Assembly (NCBI RefSeq): GCF_001048695.1
Contig: NZ_CVRB01000004.1
Span: 1 to 64,000, forward strand
DNA: 64,000 bases
Direction of reading: 5' to 3'
Source: Neobacillus massiliamazoniensis
Lineage (GTDB): Bacteria > Bacillota > Bacilli > Bacillales > Cytobacillaceae
Part shown: one piece after another, positions 17,001-25,406 of the stretch
Position numbering within the stretch: the first letter of the stretch is position 1
Layout of the letters: every line of letters starts with the position of its first letter
Notes under the pieces: generated by a model
The model's input: the letters and a program-made list of their open reading frames with translations, nothing else
Database searches by the model: none
What the model was told of the DNA's origin: nothing
Made by a program: the position numbers and the translations under genes

Positions 17001-17492
17001 TTATAATTTTTTAACTCTAATGGGGGTCACCATTAAAATTGCAAGGATAATGGTAATAAAACGATTACTATAAAGAAAAAGGCTCATTCCTGCTATAATT
17101 AGACCTGCAAAAGTAATCGGTATACCTAAAAAATAACCAACGGTCGGTCGTACACTAAACCTGGCTAGTCTTAACGCTCCCATGGTCGGAAAAAGGATGA
17201 ATGCAAGTGACGATAGCCACGATGGTCCAGCTAAAGAATGAAATAGAATTGCTGGTGCCACCCCAAAGCTTACAATGTCCGCTAATGAATCGAGCTCTAC
17301 ACCGAGTTCGCTGTTCACCTTTAATTTTCGGGCTACTCGCCCATCAAATAGATCTAAGAATGCTGAGATAAAAATAAATAATGCAGCGATTCGAACGTAA
17401 CCATTCATCGTAAAAGTTATCGAAAAAACCCCACATAATAAATTTCCAATTGTAAATAAATTCGGTATTGTTCTGATAAAAATATTTGTCAA
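17001..17492 (-). CDS. pssA: CDP-diacylglycerol-serine O-phosphatidyltransferase
   Basis: A 163-residue integral membrane enzyme that makes phosphatidylserine from CDP-diacylglycerol and serine, the step before phosphatidylethanolamine. The CDP-alcohol phosphatidyltransferase signature DG-x2-AR-x8-G-x3-D-x3-D is intact in the stretch from DLFDGRVARKL to ELDSLAD. The remainder is hydrophobic helices, and length is close to B. subtilis PssA (177). The start is TTG 17492, nine bases after AGGAG. Unlike B. subtilis, no ybfM or psd gene is adjacent; its neighbour is divergent. Confidence 0.92.
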   Translation of the reverse strand: MTNIFIRTIPNLFTIGNLLCGVFSITFTMNGYVRIAALFIFISAFLDLFDGRVARKLKVNSELGVELDSLADIVSFGVAPAILFHSLAGPSWLSSLAFILFPTMGALRLARFSVRPTVGYFLGIPITFAGLIIAGMSLFLYSNRFITIILAILMVTPIRVKKL

Positions 17493-17643
17493 TGTTTAGC
17501 ACTCCTCTTTATAGCCATATCCCCTTTTCTGTTTAGCATTGCTTTAAATGAAATCATTATTCTAATTCTCCGTCAGTGTTAAGACAATGAACCTTCTTTC
17601 TTTTTCCATCATAAGATGGCAAAAAGACGATTGGGTGGTGTTT

Positions 17644-18354
17644 ATGGGAGGTACATCTTATCTTGATTTCTTAGCAAAATTTGGTGTAGGAGGAGCCCAT
17701 CCGGGTGGAATCCTGTTAACAAAAGACATTCTTTCTCAGGAAGAAATATCGAACAATATGTTAATTTTGGATGCGGGGTGCGGAACCGGGCAAACTGCTG
17801 CACATATATATAAGGAATATGGAGCAAAAGTGGTTGGACTGGAGATTAACCCAATAATGTTAGAAAAAGCTAAAGATCGATTTCATTCACAGAAATTACC
17901 TATCGAATTAGTTGAAGGTTCTGTTGAATTGCTGCCTTTCGAAGACAATACATTTGATTTTATTTTATCCGAATCTGTTTTAGTCTTTGTTGACAAGCCG
18001 AAAGCATTAAAAGAATTTTTCCGCGTCTTGAAAAAAGGAGGTCGATTCATTGCGAATGAGATGACGATCAACACTGAGCTTAACATTCAAGATGAATTAG
18101 AAATAAAAGAATTTTATGCGATTGACTCATTATTAAGTGAAGAAGATTGGAAGGAATTACTAGAAAAAACTGGCTTTCGAATGATTCAATTAAAGGAAGA
18201 AAAACAGTCTTTGAGTACTGGAAATAATACACCGGAGTTTAATTTTTCTACTACCTTTGAGCCAGACCTATTCAATATTCTTAACCAGCATGGCAACATG
18301 ATCATAAAATACCATGAAATTTTAAGCAACCGGATTATTACTTGCTCAAAGTAA
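17644..18354 (+). CDS. class I SAM-dependent methyltransferase
   Basis: A 236-residue methyltransferase. The N-terminal GGTSYLDFLAKFGVGGAHPG segment is followed by motif I LDAGCGTGQTA (about 45-55), acidic VVGLEINP, and the FDFILSESVLVFVDKP and RVLKKGGRFI blocks. The fold binds S-adenosylmethionine; the acceptor is unknown. I use ATG 17644, which has GGGTGGTG before it; the frame is open 19 codons further but without a better ribosome binding site. It is divergent from pssA and followed by a strong terminator. Confidence 0.85.
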   Translation: MGGTSYLDFLAKFGVGGAHPGGILLTKDILSQEEISNNMLILDAGCGTGQTAAHIYKEYGAKVVGLEINPIMLEKAKDRFHSQKLPIELVEGSVELLPFEDNTFDFILSESVLVFVDKPKALKEFFRVLKKGGRFIANEMTINTELNIQDELEIKEFYAIDSLLSEEDWKELLEKTGFRMIQLKEEKQSLSTGNNTPEFNFSTTFEPDLFNILNQHGNMIIKYHEILSNRIITCSK

Positions 18355-18367
18355 AGTTATATATAGA

Positions 18368-18400
18368 AAAAGCCTCTATTGTTTGGAATTTGAGGCTTTT
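18368..18400 (+). terminator. terminator of the methyltransferase gene
   Basis: AAAGCCTC and GAGGCTTT form an 8-bp stem followed by seven T residues, 14 bp after the stop codon. Confidence 0.88.
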
Positions 18401-18518
18401 TTTCTTGTGCTAATAATATTTTCTCCTATAAGGGACAAGTCTTGGTTATTTGTACTTCCCAATATTGAATTTCCTTCATACTTTATAGCAAGTCCAAATT
18501 GGAAAGGGGGATTGTTCC

Positions 18519-18740
18519 GTGCAGTTAAACTATGAACGCGCTCGTCAGTTAGAAGGGGAAATGGTTCGTTTTCAAAATGAAGACGGAGAATGGTTGGTTG
18601 GAAAAGTTGTTAAGGTCAGAAAAGACGGACTAGAAATTGTCGAAACTTCTTCTGACAAAAACGACGGATACGGATTTGGTATTTGGCGGCCATGTTTCGT
18701 TCCATTTGGTAGACCTTTTTTTCCATTCTTTTGGTGGTAA
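18519..18740 (+). CDS. small hypothetical protein with aromatic C-terminus
   Basis: A 73-residue protein starting at GTG 18519 after GGAAAGGGGG. Residues 11-40 (EGEMVRFQNEDGEWLVGKVV) look like a small beta-barrel of KOW/SH3 type, and the end is strongly aromatic (FGRPFFPFFWW). Similar short proteins in bacilli are uncharacterised; a spore-surface role is possible but is only a guess. It has its own terminator. Confidence 0.7.
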   Translation: MQLNYERARQLEGEMVRFQNEDGEWLVGKVVKVRKDGLEIVETSSDKNDGYGFGIWRPCFVPFGRPFFPFFWW

Positions 18741-18749
18741 TTCATCTCG

Positions 18750-18775
18750 GAGTAAGCAGGTTTAAAGGCTTACTC
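18750..18775 (+). terminator. terminator after the 73-aa gene
   Basis: GAGTAAG and CTTACTC form a perfect 7-bp stem followed by TTTTTTCTTTTTT. Confidence 0.85.
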
Positions 18776-18864
18776 TTTTTTCTTTTTTCAATCCTAGAAA
18801 ATCACAAACGTATAATAATAAAATCTCATCGAAAAATAAGTACGTGAAAGGATAGGTGAATGGA

Positions 18865-19116
18865 ATGGATCAAACTTTAGGTTATCTGCGCGAGACCTTA
18901 TCCAATTATAATGATGAACATTCTGTTGGAAGGAATCTTTATCGAAAATTATCCGAAGGACACTTTAAAACAGAGGGTTCATTTGTAAGACATTTGAATC
19001 AAAAGGAAATTGATTTTTTAAATAAGATTTTACCTGTTGAAATTAATTATGCTAAAGAGGAACAGGACCAAAAAAGAGCCCATGAATTAAATGAGGTATT
19101 TGAGTTGTTGTTTTAA
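18865..19116 (+). CDS. csgA: sigma-G-dependent sporulation protein CsgA
   Basis: An 83-residue protein matching B. subtilis CsgA closely in length and pattern: the N-terminus MDQTLGYLRETLSNY, the central FLNKILPVEI, and the C-terminal EEQDQKRAHELNEVFELLF. CsgA is made in the forespore under sigma-G; its molecular role is unknown. The start is ATG 18865, with TAGGTG seven bases ahead; a GTG three codons earlier is less likely. The promoter must lie in the 18780-18855 segment, but I cannot pick a convincing sigma-G match there. Confidence 0.88.
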   Translation: MDQTLGYLRETLSNYNDEHSVGRNLYRKLSEGHFKTEGSFVRHLNQKEIDFLNKILPVEINYAKEEQDQKRAHELNEVFELLF

Positions 19117-19132
19117 CCATATAAAAGAGGGT

Positions 19133-19358
19133 ATCCCAAAATATTTATGGTCTTAAACTTGTCTGTTGATTTCCGCTCAAGAAGCTCGCCTTCCGCGGGC
19201 GGTCCGGGGAGCCTCCTCGGCGCTATTGCGCCTGCAGGGTCTCCCCGGACCCGTACTCCCGCATGAGTCGAGCGCCTTCCGCCCCAATCAACATGCGGAG
19301 AAATTCATGAACTTTGTACATATAGTGGTGGCTGTCATATTTTAGGATAGCCTCTTTT
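19133..19358. repeat. large palindromic intergenic repeat (family A, copy 1)
   Basis: A 226-bp element with outer inverted ends AAAAGAGGGTATCCCAAAAT and ATTTTAGGATAGCCTCTTTT. It encloses the common core TTGATTTCCGCTC.. CCGGGGAGCCTCC.. GGGTCTCCCCGG.. CGCCTTCCGC. The GC-rich core, very different from the AT-rich surroundings, is itself self-complementary. Other copies are at 20455, 27120, 33124, 46350 and 61373. Confidence 0.85.
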
Positions 19359-19478
19359 ATATATTCCAAATTTCTAGAAATATTTCCTAGGTAAGCGCAG
19401 AGAACGACAAAAACTGATACTACTAATTGGCAGCTAACGACATATTCTGAGTTCAATTCTACTTTAGTCGACAAACTT

Positions 19479-20396
19479 CTAATGAATATCTCTTTTCTTA
19501 AACCTTCCGCCACGAACCTCCGCAATATCTGCGACAGCGAGAAAGGCGCTGTCATCATATTCTGTTACAATTTCTTTTAATTTTGCTTCCTCCAAACGAT
19601 TGATGACACAAAAAATAACCTTTTTATCATCGCCTGAAAATGCGCCTTCTCCATTGAAATAGGTAACCCCACGTCCAAGTCGATTTAAAATGGCATCACC
19701 GATTTGTTTAGAGTTATCACTAATTATCCATACCGATTTCGATTCATCAAGCCCAGTAATGGTAATATCAATGGTTTTGTACGCAACAAAATAAGCAATC
19801 AGTGAATACATGGCCCGATCCCATGTAAACACAAAACCTGCACTCCCGAGTATAAATAGATTAAAAAACATAATAATTTCTCCAACTGAAAAAGGGAGTT
19901 TATTATTAAAAAGAATGGCTAAAATTTCAGTCCCGTCTAGAGAACCACCGTATCTAATAACAATCCCAACACCAATTCCAAGTAATATTCCCCCAAAGAC
20001 AGTAGCTAGCAGAATATCCCTTGTAAATGCTGGTACAGGATGCAGTAAGGTAGTGGCAATGGAAAGGATGATAATTCCATATAAGGTGGATAAAGCGAAG
20101 GTTTTCCCAATTTGTTTATGACCGATGAAGATAAACGGGATATTTAAAATGAAGAGGAAAATTCCCAGTTTCCAGCCTGTTAAATAGGATAACATGATGG
20201 AAATTCCCGTTATACCTCCATCAATAACATTATTAGGGACTAAGAAGATTTCAAGTCCAACAGCAGCTAAAATTGCTCCTATTGTGATTAAAATAATTCG
20301 TTGAAAAATCTTTCTTTTTGTTAATCTACGGTGATGCACCTTTTCCAGCATTGCTTCCTTCTGTTCTTTTAACATCACTTCTTGAATGCTTGACAT
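19479..20396 (-). CDS. YitT family membrane protein (first of two)
   Basis: A 305-residue protein with a charged N-terminus, five to six transmembrane helices forming the YitT/DUF161 domain (LEIFLVPNNVIDGGITGISI, GVGIVIRYGGSLDGTEIL) and a cytoplasmic C-terminal DUF2179 domain from about residue 220 (VTYFNGEGAFSGDDKKVIFC). Substrate and function are unknown. A second member lies at 28879-29748. The ribosome binding site is GAAAGGGGAAAG just before the ATG. Family A repeats flank it on both sides. Confidence 0.88.
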   Translation of the reverse strand: MSSIQEVMLKEQKEAMLEKVHHRRLTKRKIFQRIILITIGAILAAVGLEIFLVPNNVIDGGITGISIMLSYLTGWKLGIFLFILNIPFIFIGHKQIGKTFALSTLYGIIILSIATTLLHPVPAFTRDILLATVFGGILLGIGVGIVIRYGGSLDGTEILAILFNNKLPFSVGEIIMFFNLFILGSAGFVFTWDRAMYSLIAYFVAYKTIDITITGLDESKSVWIISDNSKQIGDAILNRLGRGVTYFNGEGAFSGDDKKVIFCVINRLEEAKLKEIVTEYDDSAFLAVADIAEVRGGRFKKRDIH

Positions 20397-20454
20397 ATCT
20401 TTCCCCTTTCAATTAATCTCCTCTTATTAGTATAACGAACTAGTTACCTTTTTT

Positions 20455-20706
20455 AAAGGCTGTGTTAAACTTGCCTGTTGATTTGCGCTCCAAGCGCTTC
20501 GCTTTCCGCGGGCGTTCCGGGGAGCCTCCTCGGCGCTTAAGCGCCTGTGGGGTCTCCACTGCCCCGTACTCCCGCAGGACATTGAATTACATCCTTGAAT
20601 CCGCCCACGCACAAAGGAAATGCGATAACATTTTCGAGGAGTCTCGCGCCTTCCGCTCCAATCAACATAGTTTCAAAGATCAACAATGACCTCTAACACT
20701 GCCTTT
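20455..20706. repeat. large palindromic intergenic repeat (family A, copy 2)
   Basis: A 252-bp element with inverted ends AAAGGCTGTGTTAAA and TCTAACACTGCCTTT. The core matches the other copies and includes the ~60-bp insert beginning ACATTGAATTACATCCTTGA that is also in copies 3 and, in altered form, 6. Confidence 0.85.
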
Positions 20707-20737
20707 TTAAAATCAAATGCATCATTTAAAAATAAAA

Positions 20738-20762
20738 ACTACCTGGCGATCACAGGCAGCAA
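20738..20762 (-). terminator. terminator of the 51-aa gene
   Basis: On the minus strand CTGCCTG and CAGGTAG form a 7-bp stem (one G-T pair), followed by TTTTTATTTTT, just after the stop codon of the small gene at 20769. Confidence 0.75.
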
Positions 20763-20768
20763 ATGATG

Positions 20769-20924
20769 TTAACTAGGATCTACTTCATCATAGGAAAGTG
20801 TAGTAACGCTCGTATACTCGCCTTTTTCTATTTCCTCTACGCTAGCGCTTTGTTCCAATTCTTCTTGGTCGTCCATCCCTGGTGCGATGGATGGATGTGT
20901 TTGTTTATAGTTTTTTCTCTTCAT
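20769..20924 (-). CDS. small hypothetical protein (51 aa)
   Basis: A 51-residue protein starting MKRKNYKQTHPSIAP: basic at first, then acidic (QEELEQSASVEEIEKGEYT), ending SYDEVDPS. GGAAAGGAG lies upstream of the ATG at a workable distance and a terminator follows the stop, so it is probably real. I recognise no family. It lies 61 bp downstream of the terminator of the candidate long RNA at 20985-21451, so that RNA could in principle be its regulatory leader. Confidence 0.7.
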   Translation of the reverse strand: MKRKNYKQTHPSIAPGMDDQEELEQSASVEEIEKGEYTSVTTLSYDEVDPS

Positions 20925-20984
20925 CAACGCCTTCAACTCCTTTCCAAAGATATTTTCCCAGGTATCTCATCTTTTATACCATAA

Positions 20985-21451
20985 AGAAAAGAAGCTACCT
21001 CCACAGAGATAACTTCTTAGGAATTTAACATCTTGGGAGACCCAACCATGACATCAGCCAATTTATTCATTCATTCTTCTTCCATTAAGACATTTCTTAA
21101 ACTAATTGGAAGCATTGAATAATCAACTGATGGGTGTTTGTTCCGTAATAGGAATAAATTCACATGGATAAATGGAATTCATACTCCTGGAAAAAACATT
21201 TTATCGGTATGTCACCGATTGAGACTCTTTAATCTTACTTTAGAATAGTTTCTTAGCTAAGTGCATTTAATAGGATTAATCATACAATCAATGAAGAATT
21301 GTATATCCTAAAACTAATGAAAAGAAACCTCGCTTCCCTTTCTAAAGATTAAGAAATAACCAACTACTCGTTCAAAACAGAACGAACACATATGGCTGAG
21401 TCTCCAAAGATGTTAATAATTTTATTTATTTATTTTTACACCCTTATTATA
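20985..21451 (-). ncRNA. candidate ~450-nt structured RNA
   Basis: On the minus strand a promoter-like TATAAT (21451-21446) would start an RNA near 21439. Its 5' segment (21416-21392) pairs with its 3' segment (21025-21049) over 25 positions with 24 pairs, two of them G-U, closing a domain of about 390 nt. Internal perfect hairpins include TCGTTC/GAACGA (21369-21386), TACAAT/ATTGTA (21283-21303) and ATCGGT/ACCGAT (21203-21219). A terminator-like AAGAAGTTA/TAGCTTCTT hairpin with a T-rich tail ends it at about 20989-21018. No protein frame is present. It is not RNase P RNA, tmRNA, SRP RNA or 6S RNA by sequence. Confidence 0.5.
20989..21018 (-). terminator. terminator of the candidate long RNA
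   Basis: On the minus strand AAGAAGTTA pairs with TAGCTTCTT (one G-T pair) around a 12-nt loop and is followed by TTCTTTAT. It separates the long-RNA region from the small gene downstream. Confidence 0.6.
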
Positions 21452-21525
21452 ACACGGAACATTCGGAATTAACTTATTATTTGTGACAACTTTGTGAAAT
21501 CAGCAACATTCAGAATGAAATAAAA

Positions 21526-21559
21526 AAACCAGGATTCTACTCACTTTTGAACCCTGGTT
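21526..21559 (-). terminator. terminator of the yhb/yhc efflux operon
   Basis: AACCAGG and CCTGGTT form a 7-bp stem. On the minus strand the second arm runs into TTTTTTT, 36 bp after the yhcA stop codon. Confidence 0.85.
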
Positions 21560-21594
21560 ATCTATCTTATTATTCTATAAATTTATATTTATTC

Positions 21595-23415
21595 TTATTG
21601 TTCTTTAACCCTTGCACGTTTAATGAAAAATGCCAGGACTAGGGCTACTGCTGCAATACCTGTTGCCCAAATAAAAGCATCATTAATACCGTCAATGGTT
21701 GCTTGCTGCATCGTTTGACCATAAATCAAATACGTCCCTAGTTGATTCCCAACCGTTGAAGGAACATGTGCCAATGATGCTATAGATTGACCAATATGTG
21801 AAAATGAACTTGAAATGTACGGGTTAGAACTTGTTATTGCATTTGAATAATCACCCATATGCACACCTTGACTATTCGACATAACTGTAACCAGAAATGC
21901 TGTTCCGATACTTCCCGCTACCTGCCTTGCCGTATTTGATGCAGCAGTCCCATGAGCTCCAAGGTGGCGCGGCAATTGATTAAGACCTTCTGTCATGACA
22001 GTCATACTCAAAAATGACATTCCAAACATCCGAAGTACATACAACAATAATACATGGCTATAAGCTGTTGTCATACTTAGATCTGTAAACTGCCAAGTAG
22101 TTATTACCGTGATGATCAATCCCGTGACAGCGAGCCATCTTGCACCAATCTTATCAAATAAAGCTCCGGCAATTGGTGACATGATCCCCATTGCGATAGC
22201 TCCTGGAAGTAATATCAGACCTGATTGCAAGGAAGTAAAGCCACGAATATTTTGTAAATAAATTGGAATCAAAATCATTGCACCAAACATCGCCATGTTT
22301 GTAATCATACTGATGATAGTGGTCAAAGCGAAAATATCGTATTTGAATACCCGTAAATCAAGCATTGGCTTTTCAGTAGTAAGCTCACGAATTGTAAACA
22401 TGATTAATGCGATAACCCCAATAATGAGAGAAACGACCACTGTGGTACTCGACCACCCTTTACTTCCTGCTTCACTAAACCCATATAATAAGAAGCCAAA
22501 TCCTAATGTTGAAAATAAAAAACCAGGGAAATCGAATTTTGGATTCGTTTTTTCTGTTACATCTCTTACCCATAGATAGCTTAAAATTATATCCACGATT
22601 CCAATTGGAATGACAATATCAAACAGTAGCCTCCACGAATAATGCTCAATCAGCCAGCCAGATAATGTTGGCCCAATCGCAGGTGCAAATAGCATAACAA
22701 TCCCCATTAATCCCATTGCTGTTCCGCGTTTTTCCGGAGGGAAAATCGTAAAAAAGACAGTCATTAATAATGGCATAATGACTCCTGCACCGGACGCCTG
22801 CACAATTCTCCCAATCATTAATAAGGTAAAGTTTGTTGAAATGGAGCAAATAACTGAACCAATTGTAAAGAGAAAAACAGCCGTAATAAATAATTTCCTT
22901 GTTCCAAACTTTTCAATTAAATAAGCAGTTATTGGAATACAAATTCCATTTACTAGCATATAGCCGGTTGATAACCATTGAACCGTCGTTGCCGAAACAC
23001 CCAAATCATTCATAATATGAGGTATTGCTACGTTAAGCAAGGTTTGGTTTAGGATAGCAACAAAGGCTCCCAGCATAAGGGCGGCGAGGATTTTTCCCTT
23101 ACTTGGTTCTTTTTCCTTTGACAAGACTTCTTCTTTTTTCGGTCTTACCCCTGCTTCTACATATTCTAATGCCGGTTCAGTAATGGCAGATTCATGTAGC
23201 AATTCTTCTACTTGTATTTCTAAATCTTCACTTTTATCTATTACTGTTTGTTTTGGTGTAGTTCCGTCTTCCCTTTTATCCTGTTTAGGGGTAGTTCTTC
23301 TTTCGCTGTTCTTTAAAGAACGATCCCCTTTCCTTTTTTTAACAAACAAAAAATTTAAGGATAGTAGCAGCAAAATGCTTAAAATGATATAAACCGTGAT
23401 AAAAATTGTCATCAT
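21595..23415 (-). CDS. yhcA: EmrB/QacA-type multidrug MFS transporter YhcA, extended N-terminus
   Basis: A 606-residue drug:proton antiporter of the DHA2 (14-helix) family. The transport domain starts at about residue 107 (ILAALMLGAFVAILNQTLLN), with motif GRIVQASGAGVIMPL and antiporter motif C-like AIGPTLSGW. Compared with B. subtilis YhcA (532) it has about 75-100 extra N-terminal residues: a separate membrane helix (2-26) and a highly charged linker (KKRKGDRSLKNSERR onward). It is last in the yhbI-yhbJ-yhcA operon, five bases after yhbJ, and would pair with YhbJ. The substrate is unknown. Confidence 0.9.
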   Translation of the reverse strand: MMTIFITVYIILSILLLLSLNFLFVKKRKGDRSLKNSERRTTPKQDKREDGTTPKQTVIDKSEDLEIQVEELLHESAITEPALEYVEAGVRPKKEEVLSKEKEPSKGKILAALMLGAFVAILNQTLLNVAIPHIMNDLGVSATTVQWLSTGYMLVNGICIPITAYLIEKFGTRKLFITAVFLFTIGSVICSISTNFTLLMIGRIVQASGAGVIMPLLMTVFFTIFPPEKRGTAMGLMGIVMLFAPAIGPTLSGWLIEHYSWRLLFDIVIPIGIVDIILSYLWVRDVTEKTNPKFDFPGFLFSTLGFGFLLYGFSEAGSKGWSSTTVVVSLIIGVIALIMFTIRELTTEKPMLDLRVFKYDIFALTTIISMITNMAMFGAMILIPIYLQNIRGFTSLQSGLILLPGAIAMGIMSPIAGALFDKIGARWLAVTGLIITVITTWQFTDLSMTTAYSHVLLLYVLRMFGMSFLSMTVMTEGLNQLPRHLGAHGTAASNTARQVAGSIGTAFLVTVMSNSQGVHMGDYSNAITSSNPYISSSFSHIGQSIASLAHVPSTVGNQLGTYLIYGQTMQQATIDGINDAFIWATGIAAVALVLAFFIKRARVKEQ

Positions 23416-23420
23416 ATCAC

Positions 23421-24074
23421 CTACTTATGAATTCTCACGGTCACGTTCATACCAGGGACAATTTGCAATCCTTTGTAATCATCAATAGAAATAGTAACAG
23501 GAATAACTTGGGTTACTTTTGTAAAGTTACCAGTAGTGTTAGTGCTTGGTAAAAGTGAAAAAGTTCCGGCAGTTGCTAATCCGATTTTTTCAACTTTTCC
23601 TTTAAGGCTGGTATTAGGAAATGCATCAACATAAATGTCCACATCTTGGTTAACTGCCACTTCATTAATGTTTGTTTCAGCAATATTAGCTGTTACCCAT
23701 AGGTGGTCTAGGTCATAGGCAACGGCTAAAGGTGTTCCTGCCGCTACAAAGGAATCTTTAACTGCATTTGATTGAATGATTGTTCCATTTGTTGGAAGTG
23801 TCACTGGAATGGTTGTTGGGGTCGCACCTGTTGCTGCAGAAAGAATCGTTCCAATTTGATCATCTTTAGAAAAATGAGTTCCCACTTTTGCAGTCCAATC
23901 AGTTAATTTCCCATTGGCAGGTGCCGCAATGGTTACTTGCTGTCCGGTAATTTGGGCATTATCAGTTGTTAAATAATTTACAGTTCGATTGTAATAGGCA
24001 TAGGCTCCAAATCCTCCACCTACCAAAACAATTAAAATAATAATGTTTAGTAAAAGTAAACGTTTTGTATTCAT
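23421..24074 (-). CDS. yhbJ: HlyD/EmrA-type efflux adaptor YhbJ
   Basis: A 217-residue membrane-fusion protein. It has one N-terminal transmembrane helix (about 5-24), a beta-barrel/lipoyl part with YLTTDNAQITGQQVTIAAPA (typical of EmrA/HlyD proteins), TNGTIIQSNAVKDSFVAAGT, and a C-terminal block ending VPGMNVTVRIHK. It assists the MFS pump encoded downstream. The start chosen is MNTKRLLL at 24074, preceded by GAGGAGG; the frame overlaps the regulator gene if read from the longer start. B. subtilis has the same gene order. Confidence 0.9.
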   Translation of the reverse strand: MNTKRLLLLNIIILIVLVGGGFGAYAYYNRTVNYLTTDNAQITGQQVTIAAPANGKLTDWTAKVGTHFSKDDQIGTILSAATGATPTTIPVTLPTNGTIIQSNAVKDSFVAAGTPLAVAYDLDHLWVTANIAETNINEVAVNQDVDIYVDAFPNTSLKGKVEKIGLATAGTFSLLPSTNTTGNFTKVTQVIPVTISIDDYKGLQIVPGMNVTVRIHK

Positions 24075-24081
24075 AAATAAA

Positions 24082-24522
24082 TTATTCCTCCTCAAGTGTA
24101 AGCTTTGATAGTACTAGTTTGTGTAATCGTAATAAATGAGCGATGTCTTCTTTTGGCATTTCTAATAGACTGTTCATTTTCCTAATCAATATTGAATCTG
24201 AAGTATAAATTTTTTCTAACAATCCTTTACCTTTTTCAGTTAAGTGAATCGATATTGCTCTGCGATTCTCGGGTGGAATAATCCTTTCCACTAGCTCACT
24301 TTGGACTAATCGATCAATTACACCACTTACTGTACTATTCGTTAACCTTAATTTTTCCGCCAGCTCTCCCAAGCTTATGTCCGGATTTATTGAAATTCTA
24401 TATAATGCCTTTAATTGTACAACTGTCACACCTACACGATCAGCCTCAAATTTACCAAGATGGTAAATTGCTTTGTTAATTTCTGAAAAGGACTCGAAGA
24501 TTTCATTATTTAAAAAATACAT
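24082..24522 (-). CDS. yhbI: MarR family regulator YhbI
   Basis: A 146-residue winged-helix regulator with the MarR core: VTVVQLKALYRIS, LGELAEKLRLTNSTVSGVIDRL (recognition helix) and VERIIPPENRRAISIHLTEKG (wing). It is the first gene of the efflux operon and probably represses it until a drug-like ligand binds. AGGAGGCAATA precedes the ATG. A perfect 12-bp palindrome lies about 50 bp upstream and is the best candidate operator. Confidence 0.92.
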   Translation of the reverse strand: MYFLNNEIFESFSEINKAIYHLGKFEADRVGVTVVQLKALYRISINPDISLGELAEKLRLTNSTVSGVIDRLVQSELVERIIPPENRRAISIHLTEKGKGLLEKIYTSDSILIRKMNSLLEMPKEDIAHLLRLHKLVLSKLTLEEE

Positions 24523-24568
24523 TATTGCCTCCTTCCTCTCGTAATCCTAATTATTACTAACGAAACAT

Positions 24569-24580
24569 TTCGTATACGAA
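24569..24580. promoter_or_regulatory. palindromic operator upstream of yhbI
   Basis: TTCGTATACGAA is a perfect 12-bp palindrome, with further partial symmetry outside it. Position upstream of the MarR-type regulator gene suggests it is the site of autorepression. Confidence 0.6.
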
Positions 24581-24671
24581 TTAAAATATTTCAGAATAAA
24601 ATTATATATACCTAACTATTAGTATGTCAACAATAAAATATTTCACCCATTTCTTGATTTAAATGAATATC

Positions 24672-24800
24672 TAAAAGAGGATATCCCAAATGATCTGCCC
24701 CCTCGCTTAACACTCAAAATATAGCTGCTTATTATGTAAGGTTCAGCTATTTATTGTGTGTTGAGGGGTATGACACTTTGTAAAGGGACATCCTCTTTTG
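24672..24800. repeat. TGTCCCAAA-type palindromic repeat (family B, copy 2)
   Basis: A 129-bp element with ends AAAAGAGGATATCCCAAA and GGGACATCCTCTTTT. The interior (CTTAACACTCAA.. TAGCTGCTTATT.. TTCAGCTAT.. GTGTTGAGG) matches the copy at 16331-16460. It directly follows the stop of the 201-aa membrane protein gene and may act as its terminator. Confidence 0.75.
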
Positions 24801-25406
24801 TTAATCAATAATAGGATTTTTATAGTTGTCTTTTAATTTAATGTTATATTTTCTAATCATTTCTTCCATTCGCCATTTATTTTCGGCTAGTTTATCACTA
24901 TAAGGAATGGTTACTTCACTATCGTTACCCATTAGAAATTTATATTGATAATAACCAGTAGTACCATTGTGATTTCGGTATATGATATTAATAGTTGAGA
25001 CATTTTCCCATTGGTATTCTTTTTCCTTTAAACTTGTCAGAGAATTATAATGTATCCCTTTTTGGTCTAAATAATAATAATTCGTAAGGCTAAATATAAA
25101 AAACGGAACTGATAAGAGAATGAATAGACCTGTTATCCATTTTAAAGATCTGGTATCCCATCTGACTTTAAGAATCAGATAGGCAGTAAATACAATTGCA
25201 ATAAATAACATACCCATCATAAACGTGATATAGGCTGAAGACGGTGTAGAAAAAAGCCATTGTGATTTGGAATAATAAACCATGCTTTGATAGGAAGCTA
25301 CAATCACAAATGGCACAAATAAACTGCTTATATAAAGAATAATTGTATAAGCAATTAATTTAACATGCCCTTCTTCGTTTGAACGTTTACGCAAAAATAT
25401 CCCCAT
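24801..25406 (-). CDS. hypothetical membrane protein (201 aa)
   Basis: A 201-residue protein with four predicted transmembrane helices (about 17-40, 58-82, 92-110 and a shorter one) and a polar C-terminal domain of about 85 residues containing YYYLDQKGIHYNSLTSLKEKEYQWENVSTI, which looks like a small PH-like beta domain. I recognise no named family. The start follows AGAGGGGGAAGAA. It is a single gene, ending in a family B repeat. Confidence 0.65.
   Translation of the reverse strand: MGIFLRKRSNEEGHVKLIAYTIILYISSLFVPFVIVASYQSMVYYSKSQWLFSTPSSAYITFMMGMLFIAIVFTAYLILKVRWDTRSLKWITGLFILLSVPFFIFSLTNYYYLDQKGIHYNSLTSLKEKEYQWENVSTINIIYRNHNGTTGYYQYKFLMGNDSEVTIPYSDKLAENKWRMEEMIRKYNIKLKDNYKNPIID

Noticed and set aside
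20763-20984. 73-codon plus-strand frame
   Set aside because: It is the opposite strand of the 51-aa gene, which has the better ribosome binding site and terminator.
20985-21451. RNase P RNA, tmRNA, SRP RNA or 6S RNA
   Set aside because: None of their conserved sequences or terminal features is present; the size fits only loosely and the long closing helix does not match them.
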